Assembly (NCBI GenBank): GCA_022385755.1
Contig: MU278356.1
Span: 976,589-1,040,588, forward strand
DNA from: Trametopsis cervina
Lineage: Eukaryota; Basidiomycota; Agaricomycetes; Polyporales; Irpicaceae
Length of the DNA: 64,000 bases
Direction: 5' to 3'
The translations under genes and the position numbers were made by a program. The notes beneath the pieces were generated by a model that did not search any database, was not told the origin of the DNA, and worked only from the letters and a program-made list of their open reading frames with translations. Below are positions 46,322 to 59,314 of the stretch, one piece after another (positions within the stretch are counted from its first letter, which is position 1; each line of letters starts with the position of its first letter).

Positions 46322-49300
46322 ATGCCCGCAGAATCACGGCGAAATTCACGCAAGCCCTCTAATGACGAGGATGTCGAGCTAAAGCGTGCTAGGGGTGAAA
46401 TCTCCTGTGCTGAATGCCGAAGGTGTGTAATACCCACCTGGGTTCTCTACGTCCGGGGTATCAACACGATCCTCATCACAATTTAGATTAAAGTTGAAAT
46501 GCGACAAGAAACTTCCTTGTGGCTCATGTGTACGAAGGGGATGCACAACAATATGTCCCAATGGTGCGTTACTCCAGTACATCACTGTGGCTCGGACCTC
46601 ACGGCACACATAGGGAGTCTATCTGCGGGACAGGGTACCAGGTAAGAGGGATTACGCCTGAGTAGCTTGGACTCCAGCACTCAGTTAGCATGCGTTAGAT
46701 TCGTGCTTGCTGACACTGAACAGCTTCATCGCAAAATATCCGAGATGAGCGAACGCATACGGCAACTTGAAGACTCTGTGGCGATCTTTCAGGCTGGCGT
46801 ATCCTCCGAGAGACATCCCTTACTCCGCGACGAACTATTAACGATCAAGTTCGGCCCTGAGGTTCGGCGTACGGTCGACGATGAGCACTCAAGAAATGTC
46901 ATGTCGCAAACAATAGATGCATTGGGTACATTGACTATAGGAGCGCATGGAGAGACGAAGTACATCGGTCGGTCGGGAGGTTCGGAGGTACGTCATGAGA
47001 ACATTTGTCGCCTTTTCTGCTGACTGAGCAACACTCCTATCGCAGACTTTGTTCCTAGTGCGTCTATATATCTGCACGTGCCCGCCTCCTACTGACAGTC
47101 TGACTGTAGGCTGGGCCCATGAACAGCGAAGGGATGTGTCCGTTCCCCGAAGAGCCAGACCTCGACGTCCCTGAATTAGACTGGGACCTCGAGAAATGGT
47201 CATACACTTTCCCATTCAACATTTGCTCCGACGATTTTGACCACTTCATGGACAAACTTGAAGCGCACCTTCCCCCGCAACCACGAGCGTGGGCACTATG
47301 TGAGACGTATCTGGAACAGTTCTCTTGGTGGTTCCGTCCGATAAAGCGCGACGAGCTCATCAACGAGATCCTCATTCCAATATATAGGAAGACGGGTGAC
47401 TCCTCCAAGTCTACTTATCAACGCAAGGTGGACACCGAAGGCGCCAGCCGCTGTCCGCATCTCCTGGCGACGCTCTTCATGATCCTTGCCGTGGGTGCTT
47501 TGGTGGATCTGACACTTCCCCCGTGCAGCGTCGAAGCGGAGAAGTATTACCGCTTAGGGCGTGCCGCTCTCACCATGCGCTCGGTGTTCGACTCCCCTGA
47601 GCTTGAGACAGTGCAAGCTGTCAGTCTGATGGCCGCTTATCAAAGTCTATGTACGTCAAGGTATAGTCTTGAGAGTGCCTGGTCGCTGCTGTCGTTAGCA
47701 TCGAAAGTCGGACAAGCTGTACGTGCATGATCTCTCTTGTGTGGCGTAGAATGACCATGGACGCTGATGTCGCGACCTGGTAACTTTATAGCTTGGCCTT
47801 CGTGAGTTGTTTACCCTGTCTGATGTAGAAGTTGGCTGTGGCTGAACGAACTTGCAGACCGCGATAGCGCAGCTTGGAGGCTTGACGAGAAGACCGTTGC
47901 CCGCCGACGGAATCTATTCTGGGAGATGTACATGTTTGAGACCATGCATGTAAGTCCACAATCGCAGACTATGATCTCTGTTGAATGTTCATTGACGTGC
48001 ACTCGTCATGTTAGTCCATCGCACTTGGACGCCCCATGAGCGTCGCAGTGAACCACATAGATTGTGAGGTCCCTCTTGACGACGAGAAGCTCGTCGAGAA
48101 CGGTCAGGTTTTGGGAGGATGTACGTGCCACTCGCCCCAGTTCAGCGCTCTCCATGATCTAAATATCCAGTAGATTGGAACTGGAAGCTCTCGTTCTCAA
48201 ATCAAGTATACATGCAGCTTACGGATGCCTTACTCTCTGCGAAAGCGCCAACCTACGAGACCGTGTTGGACATGGACCGCAGGATAAGGCAATCACAATT
48301 ACCTGCCGTCAAGCTGTACCTAAAACCTGACGATGAGGACTACAATACGCCATCCGTGTGTATGAAGGGCTGGCTGCTATCGCAGTTCCGATCAATCGGT
48401 AATTGGCCTTCCTCGCGCAAAGGCGGCATACGTGACTAACGCCAATCTTGCCAGCCATGATTTACATTCACAGGACATTTTTCGCTCAAGCTCTGCTTGA
48501 TCACCCCGAAAATCCGCTTAGCAGCCCCTACGCCCCCTCCTTCCTCGCCGCAAACAGATGCGCGTCTGTGCTTATCAAGTCCTTCATCCATCACTTCGAG
48601 CGGTGTCCTGATTTATGTGGTCGGTTCTGGGGTATCTGGACACATACATTCTCCGCTTCAGTGGGTATCATGCGACCATGTAACGCGCGTGTACTGATGT
48701 CGCTATTCAGATAATCCTCGGTACGACCGTCCTGCGCTCGCCCGGGGTTAGTATGGCCGCCAGTGCGCTGTTAGAACTTGAGCTTGTTTTGGAGATCTTC
48801 GCCAAGGGTGCAAGTCAGTCCAAGCGGGCTCGTCAGGCATATGTAAGATCCGCTTGCTTCTCCACACGGAAATTGTTATACGATGCTGACAACTTTATAG
48901 GGCATCCTCCGAGATATGAAAGTGAAGGCGGACAAGTCATATCAGCAATACCGTAACCGACATGCTTCGCCCGCTCTCGACATTCAGTTGAACATGGGAC
49001 CCGAAGCAGAGATTACCGCATCTCGACTGGCTATATTTGGCGGCCAGACGCGTGTCATGTCCTCCACACTGCTGACCAGGAAACAGAGGAAGCCCGCTAG
49101 CATCAGTATTTCCAGCGGTAATGGTAACGGTACTGCCCAAACAAACGGGAACGCCAGTGCCGCCACCGCCTCCAGCAGCTCAGTCTCTTCACCGGCGCAA
49201 TCGTCCCCGGAAAGTCCTTCGCGCGATGCATCGCCTGGGCTGACCCACGTATCTTCTCCGAGCGAGTCGGTCTCGATACCGCAAAGCGTCTCAGAAGCAT

Positions 49301-49788
49301 TCGCTCAAATACATCCCTCACTTGTGGAGTATCTTTCCATCCACAAGAACTCGACCCTCGCCGTTGTTGAGCCTCCTCAACAAATCTTCCCTCCTACCCC
49401 GCCTACCACCCTCCCCTCGATGGTGCCGCTCTCAGCGATGCAGTCTATGAATTACCAGCCCATGGACACCTCCCTCCACAACGGCCCCGCCACCTTCCAG
49501 CCACTCTTCTCGAACGAGTCACCATTGGCAGCGCAAAGTATCTTCACCCAACCTAATGGCAGCAATCCTCAGGATTCCATGAACTACTTCACCGAAGATG
49601 CCAACATGTCGATGTTGGCGAACATGGCGGACCTGGGATTCACGGAGGACGTGCTGATGAGCGATCATTGGATGAACCTCATGCGCCAAACGGGGATCTT
49701 CAACCAGGGCATGTTCACCAGCTCGCCCACGAATGGAGACTCTTCTATGCCTCCGTTCATGCCTCAGGCTCAGAATATGATGTTCTGA
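46322..49788 (+). CDS. Zn2Cys6 transcription factor with fungal-specific regulatory domain
   Basis: Thirteen exons (46322-46422, 46487-46563, 46614-46641, 46699-46987, 47046-47057, 47110-47718, 47792-47801, 47858-47949, 48015-48120, 48174-48398, 48455-48660, 48711-48842, 48901-49788) give 924 residues. Near residue 29 is the binuclear zinc cluster: CAECRRLKLKCDKKLPCGSC, then VRRGCTTIC, giving C-x2-C-x6-C-x5-C-x2-C-x8-C. A short linker and coiled-coil (EQLHRKISEMSERIRQLEDS) follow for dimerisation. The middle homology region has KYYRLGRAALTMRSVFDSPE, then VSLMAAYQSL and RRNLFWEMYMFETMHSIALG. The C-terminus is Ser/Pro/Asn/Met-rich and probably the activation domain. Target genes cannot be predicted. 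Two exons are only 12 and 10 nt long. Confidence 0.92.
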
Positions 49789-50100
49789 GCTGGGTTTGAT
49801 ATGTTTGGTTTGCTGCTTACTCGCTTTTCGTATTTATCATACCATGTAGGGGACGGTTGCTCTGATCCCTCGCCACGATCGTATTGTAATGTACACAGCA
49901 TGTACTCCTGTATCATCTAGTCTTTCCTATCTAGTTCAGCGTGGTTGGCGTGTCTTTGTACCCTATGACATTTGGTGTCACGTACGCATCACTAACTCAC
50001 CTCCCTATACTTCGTTATTCATTTATTCCTGCTCTGCCGTGTCGTCCATTATAATACGCAATACTTAGTGTAATACCGCGTTGTATCCATTTTCAAGATC
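49789..50100. other. Convergent intergenic region
   Basis: About 310 bp between convergent stop codons, AT-rich, no gene seen. Confidence 0.5.
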
Positions 50101-52013
50101 TTACAACGGCGAGTCTCTAGCTTCCCTGACCAGCGTCTCGATCTCCTCTCCCACCTTCAACACCAGCTCGTCGGTGCCCCACTGCCCAATAACGCTGACG
50201 CCGACGGGCCATCTGTCCTCCCCTACACCGGCAGGTACGCTGAGCGCCGGTAATCCCGCAAGAGACGCAGGCACAGTAAGCACGTCTTGCAAGTAAGCAC
50301 CCAGACTGTCATCGGAGTCCTTCAAAGTATACGCATTGGTTTCGGCATCGTGTTGGAGTGCAGGTGCGGTCCGAATGGCAGACGGGTGCAAGAGCACGTC
50401 AACACCCCCTTCGGCCGACGGTGCTGGCGTTTCGCTCGATGTCAGTACGTTGCGCGCTCGGAACACCCGGTCGAAATCAGCTCGTACGAGTCTGCGGACG
50501 CGCTGAGCTTGTAAAAAGTAGTTGTCGAAGGCACTGGAGTGTGAACCATCATGAGAAGGGGTGCTACCCGGTGTGAAGGAAGAGTTCACACTCACTCGGC
50601 TGTCAAAGCGTATGTACCGAGAAGGATTCGACGTTGGACTTCGGCGCCGAAACCGCGACTGCGCGTTTGTGCGTAAACGTCCCCTGCTTTCTTGATCTCG
50701 TCCATAGATTCGGGGTCTACGCGTAGACCTACGGCTTTGTCTCAGAAAGGAGGATCAGCTGGGACGATACGCGAAAGCTCACCGTATTCGATCCCGTCGT
50801 AGCGTGCCATATTGCTACTTGCTTCGGCGCTGGCAATGACGTAGTAGGCACTAAGTGCATAACGGGTGGAGGGCAGTGACACAGGGATAATCTGAGCACC
50901 ACGCTGCGCCAAGCTGCGAAGCGTTTTGCGGTATGGCTCCAGTATGGTAGGATTGACCTCCGCAGGGAAGTATTCCTGTCACGTAGAGTAAGAAAAGAGC
51001 TTGATACCTTGACGGACAGCTCACCTGGGGGACACCAATCCTCAGTTGGGCTAAGTCTCCAGAGTCCATGTATTCATTGGAAAGGGCTTGAGCCAGTGTC
51101 CGGCTGTCAGGACGGGCAGCCGTAGGATCCTTCACATCGTACTGATTAATGCTGTCTGGTCTCTGTAAGAAGACCTTCATGGACCATATATATGAGATGC
51201 ATACGGAAAACACGTCGTGCATAGTCAACAGTTTTGCCGAAGACCCCCACGCAGTCGAGGCTATCCGCGTAGGATACTACGCCCCACCTGAGCTCCGTAA
51301 GGAAAGGAATTCATGAGTACAATACGTTCTGTAACACACCTGCTAATGACACCATATGACGGCTTGAGACCGACTACTCCGCAGTATGCAGCAGGTAATC
51401 GTACCGAACCTCCTGTGTCAGTCCCTAAAGCACTATCGTGACATACTGTCAGTGGTACGGACACCGATGAGAATGCTTGTACGAACGCATCACATATCCC
51501 GGAAGCTACCGCAGCAGCGCTACCCCCTGAGCTCCCTCCAGCTGATCTAAGCTCGCCCGCTACATCATCAGGTCCTGAGGGGTTGAGAGCAGGACCATGT
51601 ATCGACCATAGGTTTGAAGATCTGCGTAATGAGTAGGTTTTATTTCTTTGCATAAGATACACTCACCCCATACCAAATTCGTCGCAATTCGACTTCCCGA
51701 CTATCAGTGATCCTGCCTCTCGGAGCAATCGAACTACGGTAGCATCGTATGGCGGGCTAAACGTCTTCAGCATCTCAGAGGAGCACGTCGTTGGCATCCC
51801 TAGGGTGCATATATTGTCTTTAATAGCAATAGATACATCTTTCAGAGGACCTTCCCGAGGTGATTCGTGGGCGTCGTCGGCACGGAATACCAAGGCATGT
51901 AAGTGTTCATGGCTGGCCATGGGCAGCGCTGCCAAGGTGGAGTTGAAGCATCGTGGAGTAGCTGAGCTGCTTCTATGTACGTGTGGCCATTTTCTGATAT
52001 GCCGCAACAGCAT
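50101..52013 (-). CDS. HER2: Mitochondrial glutamyl-tRNA(Gln) amidotransferase subunit A
   Basis: Multi-exon gene, ATG at 52013, TAA at 50103-50101. The N-terminus [20 protein letters not shown] is basic and Ser-rich, like a mitochondrial presequence. Amidase-signature residues are present: the lysine in [12 protein letters not shown], the serines in [16 protein letters not shown], and the nucleophile in [20 protein letters not shown]. Further family blocks are [61 protein letters not shown] and the tail [33 protein letters not shown]. The enzyme converts Glu-tRNA(Gln) to Gln-tRNA(Gln) in mitochondria as part of the GatFAB/GatCAB complex. The start is 215 bp from that of the divergent MAK11 gene. 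Confidence 0.92.
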
Positions 52014-52228
52014 AACCAGTGCAACGAACGACTAGGGATTGGGGAAAGAAATGAGCACGACGCGGACGTGCGAAGGAAATCCTGAAATGGTCAAGGGCGC
52101 GTTGTTTGTCTCTATTGTGCAAGAGCTTGTGATCCTAACAGAGACAAATATGAGTAGACGCTTCGTGCACCAATGTCACATTTTTCGTGATAATTCTTCT
52201 GTTTGCCACCCTTGCCGTACCGCGAATC

Positions 52229-53807
52229 ATGTCGACTAGACAAACAAAACATGCGAAACCAAGTCTCAAAGAGAGGCTACACAAAAAGGCAAGAGTTGCC
52301 ACAGAGCCTCCACGAAAGTCTATCCTCAAAACCACGCCGGCGAAACCAGCTTTGAAGGCACGACCTGCTAAGCCACCGGCTCATAGTCCTGCGCCGAAGA
52401 AGGCGAAGCCTGCCAAAATCCCCAAAGACACAAAAGGCAAGGCAAAAGCACAGACTATACCAACTGATGAAGAAGTAGAGGCAGCTCTCCCATCATCCTT
52501 CAAGATTATAGCCGGTTCGTACGAAAGGCTGCTCTATGGACTGGAAGGCACCGTTGACGTCGAGGGGTCATCACACAAATTTAACCTGAAACCTATATTC
52601 ATATTCCCTGCACACATATCCTACATAAGGGCTGTGGCTGCGTCTCCGGATGGCGGAAAGTGGTTGGCTACCGGAAGCGGGGATGAGATCATCAAAGTAT
52701 GGGATTTACGCAGGAGAAAGGAAATCGGGGGTTTGATGCAACATGAAGGTATAGTCGCCATATATTACCTCGGCCCATGTTAACAGTGAACTTGATTGTA
52801 CAGGCTCCATCACGCATCTCAGCTTCCCGTCGCGCTCACATCTACTGTCTGCGTCTGAGGATGGCACACTTTGTCTGTTCCATGCGCGGGATTGGGCCGT
52901 CCTAAGAACACTGAAGGGCCACAAAGGACGCGTGAATAGCGTTGCTGTCCATCCATCAGGAAAACTCGCTCTGAGCGTCGGCAAAGATAGAACCCTAAGA
53001 ATGTGGGATCTTATGAGAGGGAGAGGGTCTGCCAGTACAAAACTAGGGAAAGGTATGTTTGGCTGTTTATATCTCCACACTGAACACAATTTAACGCGTT
53101 GTCATAGAGGGAGAATTGGTTCGGTGGTCAATAACTGGCAAACTATTCGTCGTTCAGACCTTACGTACACTGGATGTTTATTCAACAGTACGTTCTCAGC
53201 ACTCACCCAATCCTGCGGTTTTCTAAACTTCAGTCAACAGGATATGGAGCTCCTGCATACTATCACACATCCCTCCAGAATACATGACATCAAATTCTGC
53301 AAGCACGTTTCAGGGGACGGCGAAGTCCTCCTCGTCGCAGGTGAAGACAAAAAGGTTGCGGTGTACAACGTGCCCTCCGACCCCGAACAGCCCCTACATG
53401 TTATCGCAGAGATGGTCGGTCACGAAAACCGTGTCAAAGCGGTTGATACGCTCTCGATAGCTCTGCCTCCAATATCTGATGCACCGGATGCTCGTACCTC
53501 GACAACGCTCGTCAGCACGATATCATCGGATGGTAAAGTTCGCGTGTTCGACCTTGCGGATGTTCCAGCAGGTCCAGTGACGCCGAACGATGTCTCGCAG
53601 TTGAGCGCTCTTATGGAGTACGATACGAAGGGAACGAGATTGACCAGTATGGCGATGGCCGGTGGAGATGCTGGTGGAGGACAGGCTCCGAGCGTCAATG
53701 GGAAGCGAAAACGGGGTGACGAGGACGGAGAGGACGAAGATGAAGAGGATGAGAAGGAGGAAGAACTGCCGAGTGGAAGTGATATAGATGAGGACGAGGA
53801 GGGGTGA
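52229..53807 (+). CDS. MAK11: WD40 ribosome-biogenesis protein Mak11 (PAK1IP1-like)
   Basis: Four exons (52229-52748, 52804-53052, 53108-53187, 53241-53807) give 471 residues. A lysine-, proline- and alanine-rich N-terminus (about 90 residues) precedes a WD40 propeller. Blades include FKIIAGSYERLLYGLEG, HISYIRAVAASPDGGKWLAT with GSGDEIIKVWDL, SITHLSFPSRSHLLSASEDG, RTLKGHKGRVNSVAVHP with VGKDRTLRMWDL, ELVRWSITGKLF, and GHENRVKAVDTLS with SDGKVRVFDL. A very acidic tail follows (GDEDGEDEDEEDEKEEE). Mak11/PAK1IP1 acts in 60S ribosomal subunit assembly in the nucleolus. The start MSTRQTKHAKPS was chosen at 52229; an upstream in-frame start adds a hydrophobic stretch not expected in the family. The stop falls just after a run of four G, see findings. 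Confidence 0.88.
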
Positions 53808-54512
53808 GGAAGAGGAAGAGGGTGAGGAGGAAGACGAGTTGGAAGACGAGTAGTCCTAGTCTACGTTGTATTGACCTGGGAGTATATATCCCTTGCCGTC
53901 ATCCCTCCTCTCAGCGGTGCATCGACGACAGCTTCTGTGGCTTGCTAAGCAAAACCTGACACGAGCCCGGCAAATTGTGGTCAACTGCTTCTACAAGCTC
54001 CACAAAATGTGTATATACAACAACGAAGACACTCTACAGTCGCGAGTCCATCTAAAGCACAGTTGCTCACAAGCATTATTAATTCCTGCTGAAGCATTAA
54101 CGGTATTTCCGCACAGCACTCTACAACACTTGGAAACGCGGTCTCTATACCTCTAAAAAGTCCGTTAAATGTCGTCTGTATAAACTCGTGAAGAACCTAA
54201 TATGCGTGAAAGAAGCGTGGATTGCGTGCGAAGAATGGCTCTAGGGTACTGTCATTGGATGAATATTTCATGCTGCGATGTGTTGGAGAGAGTGGCTGAG
54301 GTGTCCTATTGGCCAGAGCGTGCGACCCCCCTGACGAATGAGAACCTGTAGGCCGTTTGGGTTTGTAAGCTGCGCGGTGGGAGCCGGCTGAAGCATTTAT
54401 ACAGATGCCGAGGAAAACAGCCCAGAGTACCCTCGTCTGCCAAACAAAGATGCGGGTGGCAGACGTACCAGGCTTCCTTTCCCTGTACACGGTCATTGCC
54501 TTTATACGGCAG
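53808..54512. other. Convergent intergenic region
   Basis: About 700 bp between the stops of MAK11 and the MFS transporter. The first 45 bases continue to read as acidic codons in a shifted frame (see findings). The remainder shows no supported gene. Confidence 0.5.
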
Positions 54513-56954
54513 TTAATGAACCACCGCGCTTGCAAATTTACTGCGAGCACGAAGTGCTGGACCCTTGTAAAACAGAACCTACACGACATATTGTTCAGTA
54601 TCGTATGTAGATAACTTGGGAATATACGTACGAATGGTACAGGCGCCATAGCCAACGCAAAGAACGCAAACATCGTGTTTGCCCAATGGTACGTAAGCTT
54701 GGCGTACATCTGCGTCGTGAACAGCGGGAACGCCATTCCGAAGAGGTTGCGCGACAGACTTTGTCCTGCCAGTGCCGAAGACGCGAACGTGCCATAGCTG
54801 TGTATGAATACGATGTCAGATGATATGATCGGCGAACAGGCTGCAATAGACGTACCAATCGGCAAGGTACGTGAATACGGCAAGGTACATCGAGAACGAT
54901 GATATCTCCACCAGCTGCGTGCGCAGTGACTGCGGTCAGATAGTTAATCTCTGGAGAGTCAGACTGTAAAACTAACCGTAATCGCAATGCACAGCGAGAT
55001 CCAATGCACGTTGGGGAACGTACACCAGGCGTACATGAAAAGGCTTCCGACTAGGCCAACGCCTGCACCCATAGCGGTATACAGTCGTGCTTCGGGGCCT
55101 CTGCGTGCATGGTGCTTCCTGATAAACATGGCCGATATGAATCAGATTAATATGCTCGGTAGTGATGCAGTAAAAGCATAAAACATACCGGTACATAGGT
55201 TCTTGTACGTAGGTGTTAAGTAACAATCCGAATATACTGCCTAGCCTGTAATAGGGTTAGACATTGTGAGATTGCTATGGAAGTAAGAATATGACATTGA
55301 AGATACGCACAAGAAGCTGATGAACACCAGTCCAACTTCCCCATTATTGAAATTATGTAGTGTGCGGAACACGGGTCCAATAGATCTACAACGTTGATCA
55401 GTATACCTTTTGCAGTATAGTGATAGAGCACGTACTCTATAAGGACATATAAGATGCCCCAGGCAAAGCCTATCCAAATCTACGCATGCCGGTCAGTCAA
55501 GCGGCTGGACCTCAAATTAAAAGGGCTTACACTGAAGCTAGCGACAACGGGCTCTGTAGTCATGAGGTCTTCGGTGGCCATGTGTCAGCAACTTCTGCAC
55601 GTTCAGAAGGGGAATTGCACACGTACAAATCGGCCGTGTACACGAAATCCAGATCAGATTCTTCAGGCTCGCGCGCTCGTCTTCCACACGGGCCCGATAG
55701 CGGTGGTCCCCCGTTTCCTTCCTCATCTTCTTTGCCAGCGCAGTCAACACGACCGCCGAGCGCGTTTCCTTCATCAGCAACGGTATTGACGCAGAAAACG
55801 TCATCGTGATACTATGTGGGTCAGTTTCAGCATCTCTGGCGCGGTGCTTTGGGGAGATGGATGTGGGCGTACATGAATGATATCCATTGGATCCATCTCC
55901 ACCCGAGTGTCACTTCTGTCCAGCCAGCGATCACGGGTCCTAGGCCGGTGCAACCAATCGCGGCAACTGAGAAGATGGACATGGGCAATCCACGTCTACG
56001 TCACGAGGGCATTCCGTCAGTTCAGGATCACTCCAACTCACCAGGGGGTGAAACACGCACTCATGGGGGAGGAAGAGATCCGCGATGGTGCCACCAACCT
56101 AAGCTACAATCAGTGTCCTGTGAGGAGCAGTTAGAAAAATGGCAGACGCGTTACCATTGTCGACCCAGTGGAACCAGCAGCGCCGGAAATGAAACGGGCA
56201 ATAAGCACCGTTGTAATATTTTTAGATCTGCCGGACGCAAGTAAACAAAGTGAGGGGTAAGTAAACTGTCAAAAAAGCAGTAATGCATACTTACAAAGCG
56301 ATCATAAGGTGCATAAGCGCGAATATAACGCCAGAGACCATATACAGTGGCTGGCGTCCGAACTCCTCGCTGAATGAAGCGGTAACCAGAGGGGTGATAG
56401 CAAACCCCAATGTGTAGAGAGATAGGCCAACTGTAGCCTGGAATTGCGTGCAGTCAAGATCAACTAGCATGCCGGGGAAACCAAGGTTGTATGTTGAGGC
56501 GTTGGCAGCTGGGGGACTATGTTCAGTGACGCGTTCACGTAGAGGAAAGCTATAGCATACCTGACAGACCGGTAAAGAAAATTGCACACATTGCGATAGC
56601 CCATTTGCGCTTTGTGGTGAAATTGAGAGGATTCCGTGGATCATCTTTCTCAAAGTCAATCTGGAAGTCTTGTGAGAGACAGGCCCCGGCGAGAGGAAAG
56701 AAACGCACATATCTCGGGCCTTCGTCCTTGACAGACCCTGCCTCAATGTCTTTGGAAGTAGAATCTCGTTCCTTCGGGTGGATATAGTCGGAGAGCTGAC
56801 GAGCGTACGGGCTGTCAAGCTCGTGCACGGTTGCCCTTGTCTTCTCTGTGACTCGAGGATCTGCAGGATCGCTGGAGACCAGGCCTTCCTCCGTTATGTG
56901 GTATTCCTCGAGAGGTGATGCCTCATTCAGCGTAGCTTCCTCCGACTTGGACAT
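54513..56954 (-). CDS. MFS drug/polyamine-type transporter (DHA1)
   Basis: Many short exons on the minus strand, ATG at 56954, TAA at 54515-54513. The protein starts MSKSEEATLNEASPLEE with an about 120-residue hydrophilic N-terminus, then DFEKDDPRNPLNFTTKRKWA leading into TM1. Family blocks in order: GLSLYTLGFAITPLVTASFS with EEFGRQPLYM (the DHA1 G-R-x-P motif), LIARFISGAAGSTGSTM, VGGTIADLF, RGLPMSIFSVAAIGCTGLGP, WRWIQWISF, IPLLMKETRSAVVLT, RARVEDERASLKNL, RPIYLMTTEPVV, IWIGFAWGILYVLIE, ARRGPEARLYTAMGA, FTYLADCYGTFASSALAGQS and a C-terminal ALRARSKFAS. Twelve helices are expected. Such proteins export drugs or polyamines by proton antiport at the plasma membrane; the substrate is not predictable. 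Confidence 0.9.
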
Positions 56955-58268
56955 GGCGGGGAGGTGGTGGGAGGAGGCACGGAATACACCACAGGGTAAA
57001 AGCTGCTAAGCTGGGAGAGATGTCTCCATAGCCCTTTAATCTATTTTCTCGCACGGCTGAAGTCATTAGTGGTCGGTCAGTAAAGCACGTAGACGCTGGG
57101 TGATCTCAAATCCGAGAAAAGCCGACCCAATTCCGTAGACTGCTTCTCTGATGGCCGGCAGCCAATGCAGCTCTACGCCACAAACGACTTGAAACAGCGT
57201 TTGATGGCACATTATCATACCACTGAACGCAGATACTGTACTATGAACGATGAATGTATCTAACAGTACACGAACATCCTAAAACCTACTTATTCCTGTC
57301 TCGGGTTCCATAAGGATGCTCAAGTTGATTGGGTAAGTCCTATAGCGCAATATTACTGCGGTTCCACGAACAAGAGCTAATGGTCCGACCTGCGTCCTGG
57401 TGATTATCACTCCCAATCGAACCCAGGAGCGGGTGTAGTGAGTCACATTTGCAGATTGGATGGTGTTAGTGTGATGGTTCGACTGGCACATACGATATTC
57501 ATCGGACGAAGGGTGCTTAATTTCGGACGGACGCAGTACATTAGTCATGGTAATTATGAGCTCACTATGGGGATTAGTTCAGAAAACATGATCCTAGCTA
57601 GGTATTTATGTGAGAGCACCCACCACCCGTCGAGCATTAGCTGTTTTTCAGACATAATGAAGATGGTACATCATAGGCAAAACCGAAGAATAACTCCTGA
57701 ATGGATATGAAGATTCGTCACTTTGGGCAATCGCAACGAGGCGTGGAAGAACACTTAGTCATTCGGGCTGTTTTTCGAGTCAGGTTCACTACCGTGGTAA
57801 GTTTACGGTGACCATTCGCTAGTTGAATCAGGGTCAAAAATGCGTGAAACACGACAGCAAATCAGTGAAATAAAACCCTTATCTGTCTCTCCCTTTGTCA
57901 ATGTCCATGGTATCCTGCAACCTGCGTTACTTTAGAATTCCACATTAGGAAGGAGCGGGTCCTCTAACCTTAACAAGGACAAACATCAATGCAGGCGCCG
58001 AGTGTGCTCCTCGGAGTGAGGTTGCATCCTCTGCTTCTGTACATCCAGAGCTCGCCAGAGCTGGTCGTCGTGTTACTCAAAGGTTCGTCGGGCGCGCAGG
58101 AAAGGCGGATTGTCTGGTGATCAGATTCCAGCTGTGCGTATTGATAATTTCACCTCGACGAACTCCTTCAGATTTCCGACTCGGAGCAGCCGCCGCCGGA
58201 AACCCGACTGCTCACGCGACGGAGTTGTCCCCATTCGCGGACGCGCCACTTGGCAATATCGAGGGGAC
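56955..58268. other. Divergent intergenic region
   Basis: About 1.3 kb between divergent gene starts. I see no exon chain, RNA gene or repeat that I can support. The sequence is more AT-rich than the coding parts. Confidence 0.45.
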
Positions 58269-59138
58269 ATGCAATCATGTCCTCGCGTAGCACGTGCCGC
58301 GACGAAAACAAACCCACAAGCCTCGCGAATACGGGCCAAACACAGTGGTGCACTCAGTGGTATGCGTAATGACCTTCGCAAGCTGCTACGCCAAACCGCA
58401 CAACCCGTCGCGGTCGTCACGTCTCTGATGCCTCCTCCAGAATCACACAATCCATCTCATATGCATTCCAAGGGCAAAGCACACGAGAAACACGCGCGAT
58501 TTCATGGCGCTACTCTCTCGTCTTTCAGCTCCATTGCAATGGACCCGCACCCCCTTATCGCTTTCTCTCTTCGCATACCATCCCGTATGGCCACAACTCT
58601 GAAACTTGCCCACGCGCACTACACCCCAAGTGGCTCGTCTACACAAACTACCTCGAATCCACTCGCGAATCTTCCAACACACATGGTCGTGAATATACTC
58701 TCTGCGCACCAGGCGGACATAGCCGCCCAGTTCGCCCGCCCAGACCTCTACCCGCACCCCTTCGAGAGTGTACCATATAGACTTTCGGAAGAAGGCTTAC
58801 CGGTGCTGGAGGGTGCCCTCGGCGCGTTGTCGTGCAAGCTTGCAGCGGCGAGCTGGCCATTGCATGATTTGGAATCGTTGAAGCACGGAAGAAGGGAGGA
58901 TAGGGAGTGGGTCGGGGACGGCGTCCCGTCGGAGTTGTTCATCGGACAAGTTGTGAGGGTGGAGAGCACAGCGGTTGGAGGGGGAGACAGAATCGGGGAC
59001 GAAGAGCCGAAAACACGAACGCCGCTGCTGTATTATCAACAACGCTACGTAACCGTAGACGACGTCCCCTCATCTTCTTCGTCCCCAGTTTCACCTTTGC
59101 ATTCAAAATCGGACCCACCTGGCGCAAAGCAGTCATGA
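58269..59138 (+). CDS. Flavin-reductase-like (FMN-binding split barrel) protein
   Basis: Single exon, 289 residues from the first in-frame ATG (MQSCPRVARAATKTNPQASR), an N-terminus rich in Arg and Ala that could target mitochondria. An upstream in-frame extension exists but has no ATG. The split-barrel domain begins near residue 33: MRNDLRKLLRQTAQPVAVVT, FHGATLSSFSSIAMDPHPLI and AFSLRIPSRMATTLK. It continues with MVVNILSAHQADIAAQFARP, LPVLEGALGALSCKLAA and ELFIGQVVRVES, ending in a PLLYYQQRYVTV strand. Proteins of this family bind FMN and reduce it or use it as cofactor; the partner oxygenase is unknown. The C-terminal 25 residues are Ser/Pro-rich. Confidence 0.85.
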   Translation: MQSCPRVARAATKTNPQASRIRAKHSGALSGMRNDLRKLLRQTAQPVAVVTSLMPPPESHNPSHMHSKGKAHEKHARFHGATLSSFSSIAMDPHPLIAFSLRIPSRMATTLKLAHAHYTPSGSSTQTTSNPLANLPTHMVVNILSAHQADIAAQFARPDLYPHPFESVPYRLSEEGLPVLEGALGALSCKLAAASWPLHDLESLKHGRREDREWVGDGVPSELFIGQVVRVESTAVGGGDRIGDEEPKTRTPLLYYQQRYVTVDDVPSSSSSPVSPLHSKSDPPGAKQS

Positions 59139-59314
59139 TTCCTTATTTGCTCCATTTCTGCATAATGTACAACACCATGACACTGCATAATAGCGCTAGA
59201 TCTACCGATACGGATAACAGCAATTAATGACAACACAAACAAAGCATGTAAGATAGCGACGAGTCCGAACGAACGATACGACCTCCCACCCGAACCCAAG
59301 GTTGATGTTTGACT

